Of a DNA stretch of 64,000 bases, positions 45,494-57,636 are shown in pieces. Under the pieces are notes generated by a model. It did no database searches, was not told the origin of the DNA, and saw nothing but the letters and a program-made list of their open reading frames with translations. This stretch comes from Grifola frondosa (taxonomy: Eukaryota > Basidiomycota > Agaricomycetes > Polyporales > Grifolaceae). The first letter of the stretch is position 1; every line of letters starts with the position of its first letter. Made by a program: the position numbers and the translations under genes. Where the stretch lies: NCBI GenBank assembly GCA_001683735.1, contig LUGG01000009.1:1-64000 (forward strand), written 5' to 3'.

Positions 45494-47216
45494 ATGTTGT
45501 CGCAGACATCGACTTCACGGTCTCAATCCGTGGGACACGACCTGACACAATCGCCTCCTGCCGCACCCCTACCTGCCCCAACGACAGTCACCGCCAGGTC
45601 ACTTACACCTCGCCGATCTACGGGAAGGTCAGCCACCTCAAGCTTGACGTCCGCAACCGCATCCTCTACGAGCTCGCGTGCTAGCCCCGTCCTCCTGTCA
45701 CGATCCATGATGGAAGAGGACAGTGCACACCAGTCGAGTTCTACCCAAGATGAGACCACTGTCAAGAGGGAAGAAGATGCTGCCAACTCTTCCTCTGTAC
45801 TCGCGGAAGATGTTACCGATTCGTTGAAGGACGCAATTTCTGTCACGGAGAGAGAGGATGATGCTATCAGTTCCGTTTTCTCACAGGACAATCCTCATAC
45901 TCCACGGCAGAAGACGAGTCGGTTGAAAGTGGATAGTGACGTTCTCTGCGGGGTAAATAGAGAGGATGGTATGGACGATCGATCACCAGGAAAGGAGGGA
46001 AAGGACTTAGGGCCTGAAGAGGACGAAATTGTCACTGATAAGAGAGAAGGTGACGTTACCACTCCCCTTCCGCCGTTGGCACGAGAGGACGCTCACCAAA
46101 CTCCGCGACGGGAAGAAGAGAGATTAAAGGTAGAAGGGGATGAAGGCGCTAGCGTTAAGGGAGAAAGCGATACTATCAGCCTCGCCTCGGCGTTGATACC
46201 AGTGGACGATCTGCTTACTGCGCAAAAGGAGATACGGAGGTCGAAGGAGAGAGACGACGAAGTCTCCGTTGGGAAGTTGTCGCTGGATGTTCAAGCTCAA
46301 TATTTTCCGCTGTCAGGAGGGAAGGTGGCGCTATTAGCCCTGTCTTAGCTTCCCAAGAAGAAGTCAATTTGTCCACCACACAGAAGGGGAATAAGAGATC
46401 GAGGGAGGGAGGCATGCCGATCTTTACTGTGAAGGATATCATCGAATCATCGAACTCGGTCGCATCAAGTGACGATGACCATTGTCCACGACCTCGAAAA
46501 AAGACTAGAACAGAGTCCGTCAGCGATGCGGTGGAAGCCATCCCAGTACATGTTGAATCTCTGGAAGCCGACACAAAGCTCGAGCAGCTAGCGGATTCCG
46601 TTTCCCTTCCCTCTGATCCTATCGCTGGCCCGAGCCGCCCACGGACGTATGAAACTCCTGCTATAGCAGAGTCTAGCGCGATGGCGCTACGAAGAGAGCC
46701 GATCGACATAGATGCCATCCCAGACTCTCCAGATTATTCTTGCGAAAGTTCCGCGCCATCTTCTCAAACCTCTTCGTCCAAAGATTATTCACAGCCTTCA
46801 AGGGTAGATTCCGTGCTAGGTGTAGAGCCGCTTTCAGCGTACTCCTGTCCGATTTGCTTCTCGACGCCGACCTATGCAACGCTAACGCCTTGCGGTCATG
46901 TCTGTTGCGGCGAGTGCCTATTTACGGCTGTGAATACGACGATCCAGCGTGCCACATTTTCGGCGGCGACGGGCGAAAGGCTCGTTGCACGGTGAGCTCT
47001 CTACCACATGTGTTCGTTGCTGCCCGCTGACTGATGATCTATCTGCTATGTTCTAACTGCGACCTAACTTCGTCCGCTCAAACCTCATCTCGCCCCCGCC
47101 CTTGGCCGTGCCCACTCAGCTGCCCGGTTTGCAGAGCTCCAATACCCGGCTGGGACGGAAGGGGCGGAGGTGTTATCGGACTGAGACCTCGAGTTCAGTT
47201 CGAAGTTCGGAGTTGA
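45494..47216 (+). CDS. RING-type E3 ligase, SLX8-like (candidate SUMO-targeted ligase)
   Basis: A long acidic, disordered N-terminal region is followed by a C-terminal RING finger, the layout of Slx8/RNF4-type SUMO-targeted ubiquitin ligases that act in genome maintenance. The RING begins at about 46843: YSCPICFSTPTYATLTPCGH, then VCCGEC. An intron (46992-47118) precedes the last exon, which gives CPVCRAPIPGW and the tail VIGLRPRVQFEV. Possible SUMO-interacting stretches are FTVKDIIESS and EPIDIDAIPDSP, short hydrophobic runs beside acidic residues. A basic cluster (PRPRKKTRTE) may be a nuclear signal. Start set at the ATG 45494 (MLSQTSTSRSQS); an earlier exon cannot be excluded. Near 46320 the frame ends in TAG while the next part lies one frame off; an extra G in the GGAGGG run would join them. 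RING assignment is firm, the SLX8 role is inference. Confidence 0.75.
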
Positions 47217-50200
47217 AACCAGGTACACGAAGCTGGTCCAGTGGTGATGTAGGTGCATTGGCTTCCAATTTGATCGGCTTTGTAACTTGCTGTTGAATAA
47301 CCATGAGGATAATTAATTATTAGACTTTCATGTCGCAATATCCTGCAAGCTTACGGACGACATTGTATATCGGACGTAACACTGACAGACTACATGTATG
47401 TTTTGACCGGATTTGGATGTCCGAGACCGCCGCAGAAATGTGAATCTTCGCCGTCAGCACTTGACTTCCTGGGTGCGTACTCAAACTCGAAGGCACTCGT
47501 ATTCTTGTATGGACGTTTTGTTCAAACGCAAAAGTCCGACTGGAACTCAGCGCGACAGCTGTGAAACTCCTTGGAATTTCGATCCTGTGTCAAACCACTT
47601 ATATACACTGTTGACTATATATAGGTTCTCCGAGTTAAGCGAGATTGGTGAGTGATCCACGTCCTCCTTGAAATGTCCCGCAGCGACATGTTCGGATACG
47701 GCTTGAGACCATCTTTCACAGAGCAGCAGCAGCGTTTACATATCCGGACTTAATTCCCCTTTGTCAGGCACGTTATCGATGATCATGTCATGATGCAGCC
47801 ATATCACGAGGGTCAGACATCAAGGACAACAGAGCATTTGAGGTAACAGAGCACGATGCTACCTCTGGGACGAACCGACCAAAGCGCTGCGTAGGTTCTT
47901 CGAATATGTAACCGGATTCCCTGGCGATAAAGGAGGTTTTCTTACCTCCTTAACGACCGACATCATCTGCTTCTGCGATTCGGGGCAGCATGGAAACGGG
48001 AATGACAGTACCATGACTGATGAATAGATGGGAACTCGTCAAACGAACTCAGTATGTCGCTAGTCCTTTTGTGCTGCGCTCGATTGGGGGCTACTATTAC
48101 TCATCTGAACTCTTTAGAGATAGGTCAGCCGATAGGTCGCGGGAGAATGCTAGTAAGTATGCCGGGATATTGATGATCTTTCCCGTGGTCGACGGCATAC
48201 CGTCGACTTTTGGCTGATCAGTGCCAAGTTTTGCAAAGATTCATCTCTGCTTTTTTGTCGGAGACCAGCCTAGACTTGTCCTGATTGCATACAGTTTAGC
48301 GGCTGTCATCCAGTTGTGTGTTACTTCGCCACTGCTTCAGAATGCAATCGGATTTTGATCAACCGCAGAGCCGCGTCTTGAAGTTTTCTGCTAGACACGG
48401 AATCTACACTAACCAAGATTGTTTGCGGTTTACTGCTTGCTGTGTTGCGATTCATGCTGGATCATGTTAAATGGCCTTCATGCACACAAAAAGTGGTGAG
48501 TTGTTATTGATTTTGTTGATTATAATGCGTTTCTTCTCCCGCAGGTTCATTGGGGTTCCGATCATGGTCGGGAAAATGATACCCAATATCATGAATGTGT
48601 CCCAACTCTGTGCGTAGGCTGTTATTCTATTACATCCTGTACTTACTTAATAATACTTCCTGCGTGTCCAGATGCACACGATATCTTTGGCCGCCAATCA
48701 CTTCGTCTTACCTTATCGATCAAATGGAAGAGTAGTTCACGGAGCAATATGCTGCACATTGCCCAGGATGTTGTTCCTCGATGCCGCCTGCAATTTTCGT
48801 TCTACACTAGCCCGCAACCGTTTTCTTGGATATCCTCTTCTGTCGGTCCCGAACCTGACTGTAGCGTGCTGGTAAGCACTAATACTAATACTTATCTGAT
48901 ACTTTGGACCCATATCGACTGTGGTTGAATTCAGTGATACTCCCACAGTATATCACGGACATCATGGCCTTTCACCGATGTCAACGGTCAAATGGCATAG
49001 TTCAACTTAGTCCGTGCTAGATCCGGGATTCCCATTTGTTTCCGTCTCATCCTTATCCCCAAATGCATTAGGCGCGCTTCGACTCTTCCGAGCGCTTTGG
49101 AACATCTCCCGGGCCCCGGTACCTCACGAGCGTATAACTGTCAAACTCAAACTATCCCAGCATCATCTCATGACTCGACATTTGGGCATGAGTTTATTTT
49201 TATATGTTGACCTGTGCCCGACCTGTCCTTGTTATTCGCTCCGAGCTTTCGCAAACAAAGGCAATGACCTTCCGACGGATCCGTAAAGTCTATCACATCA
49301 TCACCACCAAAAAGTTGGCCGCCGTACCTGTCCAGTCTCTCCGTGCTTACGAGAATATGGACGTCCAGTGGTTGACCGCTACTGTTTTTATGTGTTTACT
49401 TTTGTTGATTACTGTGAGAAGGCGTAAGCAGAATGGACCCATATTTTGCGTACTGGCTATGCAACCCACGGTTATCGATGATCATGACGTCTTGTCGGCA
49501 AGAACTATCTAGCATAATACACAATGGTGAGTTGTCTTCATTTTAATGATGGTCAACATAAACGTTCGAGACATGGTTTATGGTAGGAATCGCCACCATA
49601 TATCTATGTGAACAGTATAATGCTAACAGCTTCTGTGCAGTATGACAGTGCATCATAACGTCAGGGAATCTTCTGGGTTTCCGAGCACGTTTGGCCTTTG
49701 CTCTGTTACACCGGCTTGCACTAAAAAAGTCACGATATATATGTTCTCATGTTCTACCGATTTAATAGAGCCGTTGACATACGGCTAATCGATAGTTAAC
49801 ACACAGTTAGAAGAAGGTTGACGTCTGTATCGATCTCATGTGAGTATTGTTAGCAACGGTCTCATCTCCCCGGTCGCGTGTTTTCGATTGGATCGTCCGC
49901 TCATTGTTTATCATATGGCAACAGAAGAATACCGTCGTGCATCCAATTCTCCAAAACATTTCGCGGTTGCCCTTGATGGCAGAATTCTCCAATTGGCATG
50001 GCAGGGCAATGGTGTGTGATCTATTACAGTTTTTGGCACACACTGTCTTGAAGAATGTTTCATGAGCAACGACGTAGTCGGCATTGATCGCGATGTTGAT
50101 GATCATATCAAGCTCTTTTCCTGTAATAGCGACTATTCCGGGACAACAACTTTACGAAGACATCGCTTTTAAGTGTGCTCCGTGTGCGTTTATTTCGTCC

Positions 50201-51552
50201 AATCTTTCCGAGGAGGCATCATCTCAACGTCATCCTTCTATTTTCTAAGGTGGTATTGCATGTCCTTGTGGGACCGGAAGGCTGTTCGTTGAAACCTAAT
50301 GTTCTTCGCGTCGGGTGTGCATCAGGACTCGCTGCGAGGATAAGCTGACTCTCGATATCTTGTTCGTTCTTTTGGCAATCCATTGCCATCCAAATATTCA
50401 TTTTAATGAATTTCTTGTGTACCGACGAATGCGGAACCAAGATACTGACTCGAGTTGTCCCTACAGGTCCCGTCGGCACCTATGAAACTCCCCCCGCTCA
50501 CAGATACTCGACGCGGCGGCACTGTCACCGCTGGCTGTGGTGCTGTCATAGCTAGGGCAATACCAGGGCAGGAGAAGGGCGGGACGCTGAAACCCATCTA
50601 GTCCTCACGATAGTTGCGGGGCCGCAAAATTCAACGTGGCCTGCGCAGCTGGTGAAGATTGAATGAACGCCGGATGCAAGTACATGTGATGGTGTTTCTT
50701 CGTTGTCACCCATTCCGATGCAAGTTTCGAAGGTACGAAGACACATTCTTTAGCGCCCCGCACCATCCGCCGTCAAGTCGGCGCGATTGTCGCCGAAATG
50801 GTATGAGATAAGTAGTAACCGACTTGACGCGCAGCTTGATTTTTGATGACGATCAAAATGTGTTCGCCGCTGGAGATCTCGTCAATGTGCGTCCCGACAC
50901 ATACAAGGTGCGTCGTCACACCGATGTCGGTGGACTAGTAAGGGGCCCGACTCCGAGTGGTCGCAGACAACGCGCTGTATGATGCTGTCCTCGAAGAGAA
51001 ATCTCACCGCATTGAGGTGCAATCTAAGAGTGCCGGCATTTGTGATGTGGTGTCGGTGCTCTCGGCATAGTCACTTCGCAACAATCTGCCAACCTAGCGA
51101 ATCGGCTTCTGTCACATGTCCAGATTAGGCAGTTGTCATGGTGTGAAAAAATAGTTGATGGCTGTAGCGAACCAACGAAATTCTCGCCCTCTGTTACATC
51201 GACATTCTGACAAGCTCGCTTATTCTTCCGTAAACTCTCAATGGCACTTCCCATGATTGATTTCTCAGTCTTTATATTGCTCACCACTTAATAGAGCCAG
51301 GCTGTGCAAGCCCGAGTTGCTGTTCAACCATCACATTGCAGAGAATTCGAAGACGCCAGTCCCGCTCCCACAGCTTTTGAATCTAGCACAAATACGTTCT
51401 GTTCAGCCCAAGCCTGAAACTTTCTTTCTCATATCCACTTTTACTCCGCCATACATCTCTCGAGCGTCGTAGCATCGTCATAAACGAAGCTTTTGTCGCT
51501 TTTCTCCATCCAGACATGCTCACTGACGACTTGCCATGGCCTGAGCTCGGAA
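47217..51552. other. Gene desert, 4.3 kb
   Basis: AT-richer than the surroundings. Many short open frames on both strands, none with a domain, signal peptide or exon chain. Hydrophobic frames at 49204-49512 (LTATVFMCLLLLITVRRR) might be scraps of a membrane-protein gene. No transposase or reverse transcriptase motif and no terminal repeats were found by eye. Confidence 0.5.
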
Positions 51553-53330
51553 ATGTCTCTAGGGGCGCAACCAGAGGAAATCAAGGCCATAAGGGCTCTC
51601 TTGGCCCGCCAGACAGCGAAGGTCGCTGTACATTGCAACTTCGAGTTCAACCAGGCGTTTTAGCTGTCCGTCTCAATCGTCAAGCCAGCGATTGGTACAA
51701 TATTCTGAACAATGAAGTCAATCGAGCTCTCAAATTGACGAAGACCTTCTGGAGAAAGGCTCGGCGTCGACAGGACTACGATCATCGTGCGGACCAGGAC
51801 CATATGGAGCTGCACGAATGGCTTCAACAGCTTAAGGACAAGGTGATCTCCCATTTGGAGGTGTTGCTCCAGAAGGGCGAGATCCAGGGTCCTCCCTATA
51901 ACATGCCCGAAAACGTCGAGATCACTTTTCTCCGAAAATTTATTGAACGGCAGGCCGCTGGCATCCCTCACAATCCTCGTCTGCGACGAGCATATATTCA
52001 AAGTCGTCCCGCAGGAACAGAGCACCAGCAACTCTCACACAACGTTGCTGGAACTTCTTCGACGCCAATCTCTATCGCAGCATGGAACGCTATGGATGAC
52101 CAAGGTTAGCTGCATTCATAACATTATTCAAATGGCTTCTCAATCATACCTGAAGACGATTCAGCCATAGAAGACAATACACCCTCGGCGGCCAACCACT
52201 CTCAGACAGACCACCAATCTCTCATAAGTGAAGTTGCCTCAAATCGTACGTCGTGCCTGGATCATATTGACCTCTACTCACTCGCCGTGTTCGCAGGCAG
52301 GCTCCTCGCAGACGCGCGACTTGCTTGGTCTCATGCGCAGAAGGAGACGAAGGAAGCCTTTGCGAAGTATTCTGCATGTCTAGATGCCGAGTCGAAGGCT
52401 CGTCAGCAAGTGACACATGCGGAGGAGCGTCGTGATACACTCAGTCTGTTCCTCCTTCATAATCTGCTGTGTTATTTCTGATCCCTTGTACAGTGGCTTC
52501 TCTCGTTGAAGGATTTCGTGGAGAATACATGGAATGTAAGTTCAACTTTCTAGACATTTATCTCGAGTCCTCATGTGACAATGAGGCAGCCTCGGACATT
52601 TCGGCCAAGCAATCTCCAGCAGCTGATGAGAGCCAGCTACCCCGGTCGGAGTCCCGCGCAAGCACATCACAGTCCCATGACGATTCGATGAATGCAATGT
52701 GAGTCCTTGTTATCGTGTTGTACAGTTTTGTGTGGATCAAGCTGTGATAGACACAATGGTGTTGCCCTCCAAGACGCCGCGTGGAAGAACATGAGAGAAA
52801 TGCATTGGCCGCCGCAGAATGATGCAATGGGTCATGAGGCAGATGTTGTGGATCAGGTCCGTAGCTCATGCATCCGCCGTTATGAGCTCAGTGATTGATG
52901 TATGGACCAGAACTTTTCGCCTGCTGCGCGCAGACCAGACTTACAAATGGGTGGTATGGGTCCTATGGAGCGGAAGCACCCGCGCGACTGGGAACTGCAA
53001 GGTGCGCTTCGTTTCAAGCTCTCATCCGTCCTGTATGAAAATAATGCTCCGCAGGGTCAAGCGGCTTTCGAGGTGAGTTCTCGAATGTTCCGAACGGTGC
53101 GTAGTGGTATGACCCTCCGGTCACGTCACCTCAAGGAAATGTCTTTTCCGACTCGCAAACGCCATCAGATGTCTGGCGGTGACTTTATCCCGTCCGCAAG
53201 GCCTATGTGCTCATCGATACGCCAATCGGCAATGTCCACCTCAGCACCTCAGTCGTCGATGCGCGTTGACCAAAGTATGAATGTAATGCCTACTGGACAG
53301 TCGGCTTCGGATCTGGGCTTGGCCTTATGA
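51553..53330 (+). CDS. Coiled-coil protein of unknown function
   Basis: Not recognised. The likely start at 51553 gives MSLGAQPEEIKAIRALLARQ and VHCNFEFNQAF. A second frame then runs from about 51658 to 52094: LAVRLNRQASDWYNILNNEV, TKTFWRKARRRQDYDHRADQ, LQQLKDKVISHLEVLLQKGE. After an intron near 52095-52149 comes DDSAIEDNTPSAANHSQTD, then, past another intron ending about 52297, a strongly helical stretch RLLADARLAWSHAQKETKEA and CLDAESKARQQVTHAEERRD. Later parts are a Ser-rich segment near 52580-52700, HNGVALQDAAWKNM and, from 52902, a Met- and Gln-rich tail ending ASDLGLAL. Joins between the last segments are uncertain. No membrane segment. The alternative start at 51516 (MLTDDLPWPELG) is in the other frame and looks less natural. 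Confidence 0.5.
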
Positions 53331-54992
53331 CTTCCATGCTCCTAGACTTTTAGTACGTCTCTTCATTCCGACCGCGGGTCTCTTTTTGATCTCGTATAGC
53401 TTTACTAACAGATATATAATCCCACTTCTTCTCGCCGTTTCGCTTTTCGGTCGTCTTTATTATCTAAGTTTATTGTGTTGTTGTCCATTTGTTCTCCGAC
53501 CTTGCATTCGTTTTATGCTTCATGTCTGTTGTCTTCCCTCATGTAAATATCTGTTGTATCGAGAAGTTTATGTCGGTGAGAACTTCTTCCGAGCCGTGGA
53601 GCCCTAATTTACGCTAAGCATTTATTCGATCGCAGGTCTACTTGTATTGACTTTAACTCGTAAATCTCTATGGACATCTGGGCTCTTTGTTATGTTCGCT
53701 GCATTTTACTACAATACCGAAGCTCATACGTTCTCACTCAAGACCAACCAGTATCATCTGGATGAGCATCTACTTAGATGGGTGCGCAGTAAGCATTTTC
53801 GTATGTGAGCACTCCCTTACACTCCTCAAAAGCATGCTGAATGTTTACTATGGATAGAAATGTTGTTACTCATTGCTCTGGAGGCTGCTACTATCAGGCC
53901 ACACATTCCAATGAAGTCCGACACAAATCACCCTGACCGTAAAATGTCCCGTTAGCACATAACCTTTGAACACGGTGACGCCATTGAATTCAACCTTTGC
54001 TGCCTCCATGTGAGTCGCAACCATTAAGCTTCCCGGACGTTTATGACAGAGCCATTCAGTTTGCTGAAGCATTAAGGTCGGTTTAAGTTCACCCGACCAA
54101 TCCGCATCGGTACCTCATCCTCACTCTCTCACAGTGTGTCATGTTGAGGCGACGTCAGGCTCGACCGCATGGAAGAATCGACACTCAATTGCGGAAAATC
54201 AGCGACACTTTCCCCCGGTTTGGTTATTCCTGGAGAAAACCTCGCCATGCTCTCGCGCCTTGTAGCTGGTCCTCCACGCCTCGAGTAGCCGTCCCTGATG
54301 TCAGCAATCATCCTCAGTGGATGAATCAATACTGTTCGGGAGCTGGCATTGAACGAAGCACACGAGGTACAGCATAGTCATCTCCCAAGCAGTACTATTT
54401 TCGCGGTCTCTGACCAATCTGGATAGGCATGCTCCGAGACGGCAGTAAAGAATCGCGGGTCCTGGCTGTGCACTGGAGCTGAGATGGGAGACAGATGCCT
54501 CCGGGAGGCCCTTACGTAAGCATACTCCATAACAAGATATGCTGTTGCTCGTGTCAACGGCGTGTTCATGGTGTCCGCAGAGCATTTGAAAGCAAGCCCC
54601 AGAGGTGAATGCCTCCCACCGGTGCTCTCTTTGTCAACCATCGCTGATGTTTTCTCCTCGACTCCACCAAGAGCTCCTTCGCCCGCTGTGCTCGATGCTT
54701 CTGTTCGCCTTGCCAGCCACCGCCACCCGATCCAAGTTTGTAGCTTTATACCGGGCTTTGCCATTATAATAGCACGCTTGAAGTGTCTTCATTATGTTGG
54801 CTTGGATATACTTACCCTTCGACTTTCCTCATTGTGACCACTCGGAGGTTTGGCTTTGATACTCGCGTGAAGAGCACGTGAAGTGGCCGACATTCATATA
54901 CGCTTTGTTCATTTGACAATTTATAAGGCTCAAGCGCGCCGCGAATGCGCACAACCTCTTCTCTTCTGCTTCGACCTTCGTGAGTCCGAAGA
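53331..54992. other. Intergenic region, 1.7 kb
   Basis: No supportable gene. A hydrophobic plus frame at 53386-53607 follows directly after the unknown gene but lacks features. The right part is the promoter of the CCCH gene. Confidence 0.5.
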
Positions 54993-56588
54993 ATGTCTTC
55001 GCGACGGAATAATTTTCGAAGTGTGTTCTCTTTCGTGTGCGCTACTGCGAAAATTCATCTGACGCCTGTCAGCAGCGAAACTTTGCAGAAATTTTGCTCT
55101 GGGCCACTGTCCCCAAGGCGAAGAGTGTAACTTCATACACGCGAACCCTCCGGCGTGGGATATGTCGACGATGCTTGCCTTATCGCAAGCTTTCGCTCAA
55201 CTGGTCAGTATCTTTGGTCTTTTCCTCGTGCGCGACTCACGAGCTGAGGGCACTTACACAATCCACAGGCAGTGCAGAACGGGTTGAATCCTCAAATGTC
55301 CCTGACCTCGCTTGCTTCTCAGACTAACCCCTGGTTGTGGACACCAGTTGCCACACAAAGCGCCGACCCTCTCACACGACGACGTGAAAGTTTACCTCCG
55401 CCATACTTCCCTACACCACCCACAGTACGAACACTACCGAGCATGTCTCTTCCTCAAGTAAAATACAAGCCTCTGTCTCGGAAAACAACGTTGTGCAGAC
55501 ATTTTGTGAAGAATAAAGGCTGGTGTCCGCTTAATAATGAATGCAATTAGTGAGTGCCACTTCTCTCACAGACCTGAGCGTATCTGACATGCATGATCAG
55601 TATTCACGATAAAGACCTGGCGGAGCATGGCATTCAAGATGTCAGATTTATTTCTAATCGCTCTGGATCGTCCACCACCCCGACTCAGCACAGCAAGGGA
55701 TTAGCAGGTAGCAAACAAAGTCATTGTTGGGCGTATGTGCAAGATAAGTGCCACGTTCGTGACTGTCCCTACCTGCACCCTGTGGCGAAACATCTCTGTA
55801 AGTAGTCTCTCCAGCTACCTCCAAACTCTGTATTGACCTTCTCTAGACGATCGCTACACTCCCTGTCTCGCCTGGCCAAACTGCTTCAGAGGCATTGCAT
55901 GCCCCTACAAACACCCTGAACTGCATGTCGCACCCGTAGACCAGCAGCCCTCTTGCGAGGAACCGGTTGACGAAATGCCCTCAGGAGCGGTTCAATACAA
56001 CGGAACGACATACTTCCCCATCGTGCCGAATATTTCGCTGCCATCTCGAGAAGACGATCGGCCCTTCACGATCACCGACCCATGGATCGATTTCTGTGAG
56101 CCCTTTGACCCGCCGCGCCGCCACCGGCCACCCACGCGCCACCCACTCCTCGTTTCTCAATCCCGGCCACTCCCGCCGCTCCAAGCCCTGGGTACCGAGG
56201 AATCCAAACGGCCCCGCCGACGGACATATCGTTTGCAATATTGCAAGAGCGAGCGCTCGAACAGCTGAGGAGGACTTCTCTCGCTGAAGCGGACCTCCCG
56301 TATGTTTCCTGGAAGCAACGACAGCGCGCCGGAAACGTGCGCCGCATCAGTGTGGCGGTTATACGACGCAATGAAGAGAAGAAAGCCGCCGAGTCAGCTG
56401 CTGACAAGACGAACAACTGGAGGCTAAATGCTGCACCCCTCGATCGCAGGGTGAGTAGTCGAATTGAACATGCGACTTGCGTCTTCCTTTTACTCACAAT
56501 TGTTATGATTCAGAGTTGGACGCCGTCCCCATTATCTGCGAAAAGAACTAAAACACATGCTCGGGCGCATTCGCTCCTCCAAGGTTGA
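54993..56588 (+). CDS. CCCH zinc-finger protein with four fingers
   Basis: Probable RNA-binding protein; CCCH fingers usually contact single-stranded RNA. Start at 54993 (MSSRRNNFR), then an intron to the first finger. Finger 1: C-RNFALGH-C-PQGEE-C-NFI-H (55082-55140). Intron 55204-55268. Finger 2: C-RHFVKNKGW-C-PLNNE-C-NYI-H, split by an intron before its last residues. Finger 3: C-WAYVQDK-C-HVRD-C-PYL-H. Finger 4, after another short intron: C-LAWPN-C-FRGIA-C-PYK-H. The linker between fingers 1 and 2 is Pro/Ser-rich. The C-terminal part has GTTYFPIVPNISLPSREDDR, DPWIDFCEPFDPP and a helical charged region (ALEQLRRTSLAEADLPYVSW; GNVRRISVAVIRRNEEKKAA). The frame changes at least once between 56120 and 56250, in a GC-rich stretch. 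The exact end is uncertain, about 56588 to 56610. Confidence 0.75.
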
Positions 56589-56599
56589 CGGGTCGGGGT

Positions 56600-57636
56600 G
56601 GCTTTTTATCCGTGTGTGTGTTTGTGATGTTATTCCAGCCGTTCTTTTTTCCCTTCCCTCTATCTATGTCTCGCATTCAGATGTTGCTCATCCGTATGTT
56701 CTCCACCCCGACGGTGTCTCAGACATTGTGCGCGGACTTCTCTTTCAGACACGTCTTTTCTCTCCTTACGGACACTGCCGATCCCACTATTAGACACTGG
56801 ACTTTTCGTTGTATCCCTTAGTAGTTCCGTTCCTGTGTCATCAGAGCTGCGTGCTACTTAATCAATGGCAATGCATGTGTTACCCCTCGGATCTGCCGTC
56901 CTCTCACACGCACGCTTCTCCCACCGACGACATGAGCTCATGTCGCATTTGGTCGATGCCTGTCATCGGGCGCACAGCCCATCGATGCAACAGCTGCTCC
57001 GGCGAGAAGGCGAGTCTCCATGGCCTAGGCAGTTGACGGTCAGGTACCATCGTGCGATGATCACTGCGTGCGCTATCAATAGCATGAATGCTCGCCGAGA
57101 ATGCGACGACCGTTCACATCACAGCGGCGAGCAATGGAACCGCGGGAGAAGTAGATATCACAGAAAAGATCCATTGATGCAATTGACGAATCGACAGCAG
57201 ATACAGATATGATATCAGTATGGACACGCAGGCCGTGCAACGATCACTGAGCACAGAATGATAACACTGGGAATATGGCACAAGAAAAAACAAAATGCAG
57301 AAAAGAGGAAGGCGAGGAGAGAGAAGATGGGAAGAGAATAAAAACCGGGAAGAGAATAGAAACCAGGAAGAGAGGGAAGGAGGAAGCATAATGTCATCAA
57401 CACAGCAGTCCACCGCCGAAAAGCAAGACGACAGCATGACACGACACGACATTGACAGTACAGCAAGAGCGGGGATATCTGTCACAGCATGCCGCTAGGC
57501 ACGTACACCAACACACGCTTCTCATTAACCAACACATGCGCAACCGCCCTCCAACCTGCTCAGCCCAGGGCATGACTGAGCGTGCTCGCCGGCGACACCT
57601 GCGTTTGCGCGAGGAAGTCCGAGTTGATACCCGCAC
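56600..57636. other. Convergent intergenic region
   Basis: Contains an imperfect GGAAGAGAA-type purine repeat at about 57295-57390. No gene seen. If the last frame of the minus-strand neighbour continues it may extend to 57525. Confidence 0.5.

Noticed and set aside
48000..50800. Possible transposon or retroelement in the gene desert
   Set aside because: No transposase or reverse-transcriptase motif, no terminal repeats and no target duplication were found by eye.
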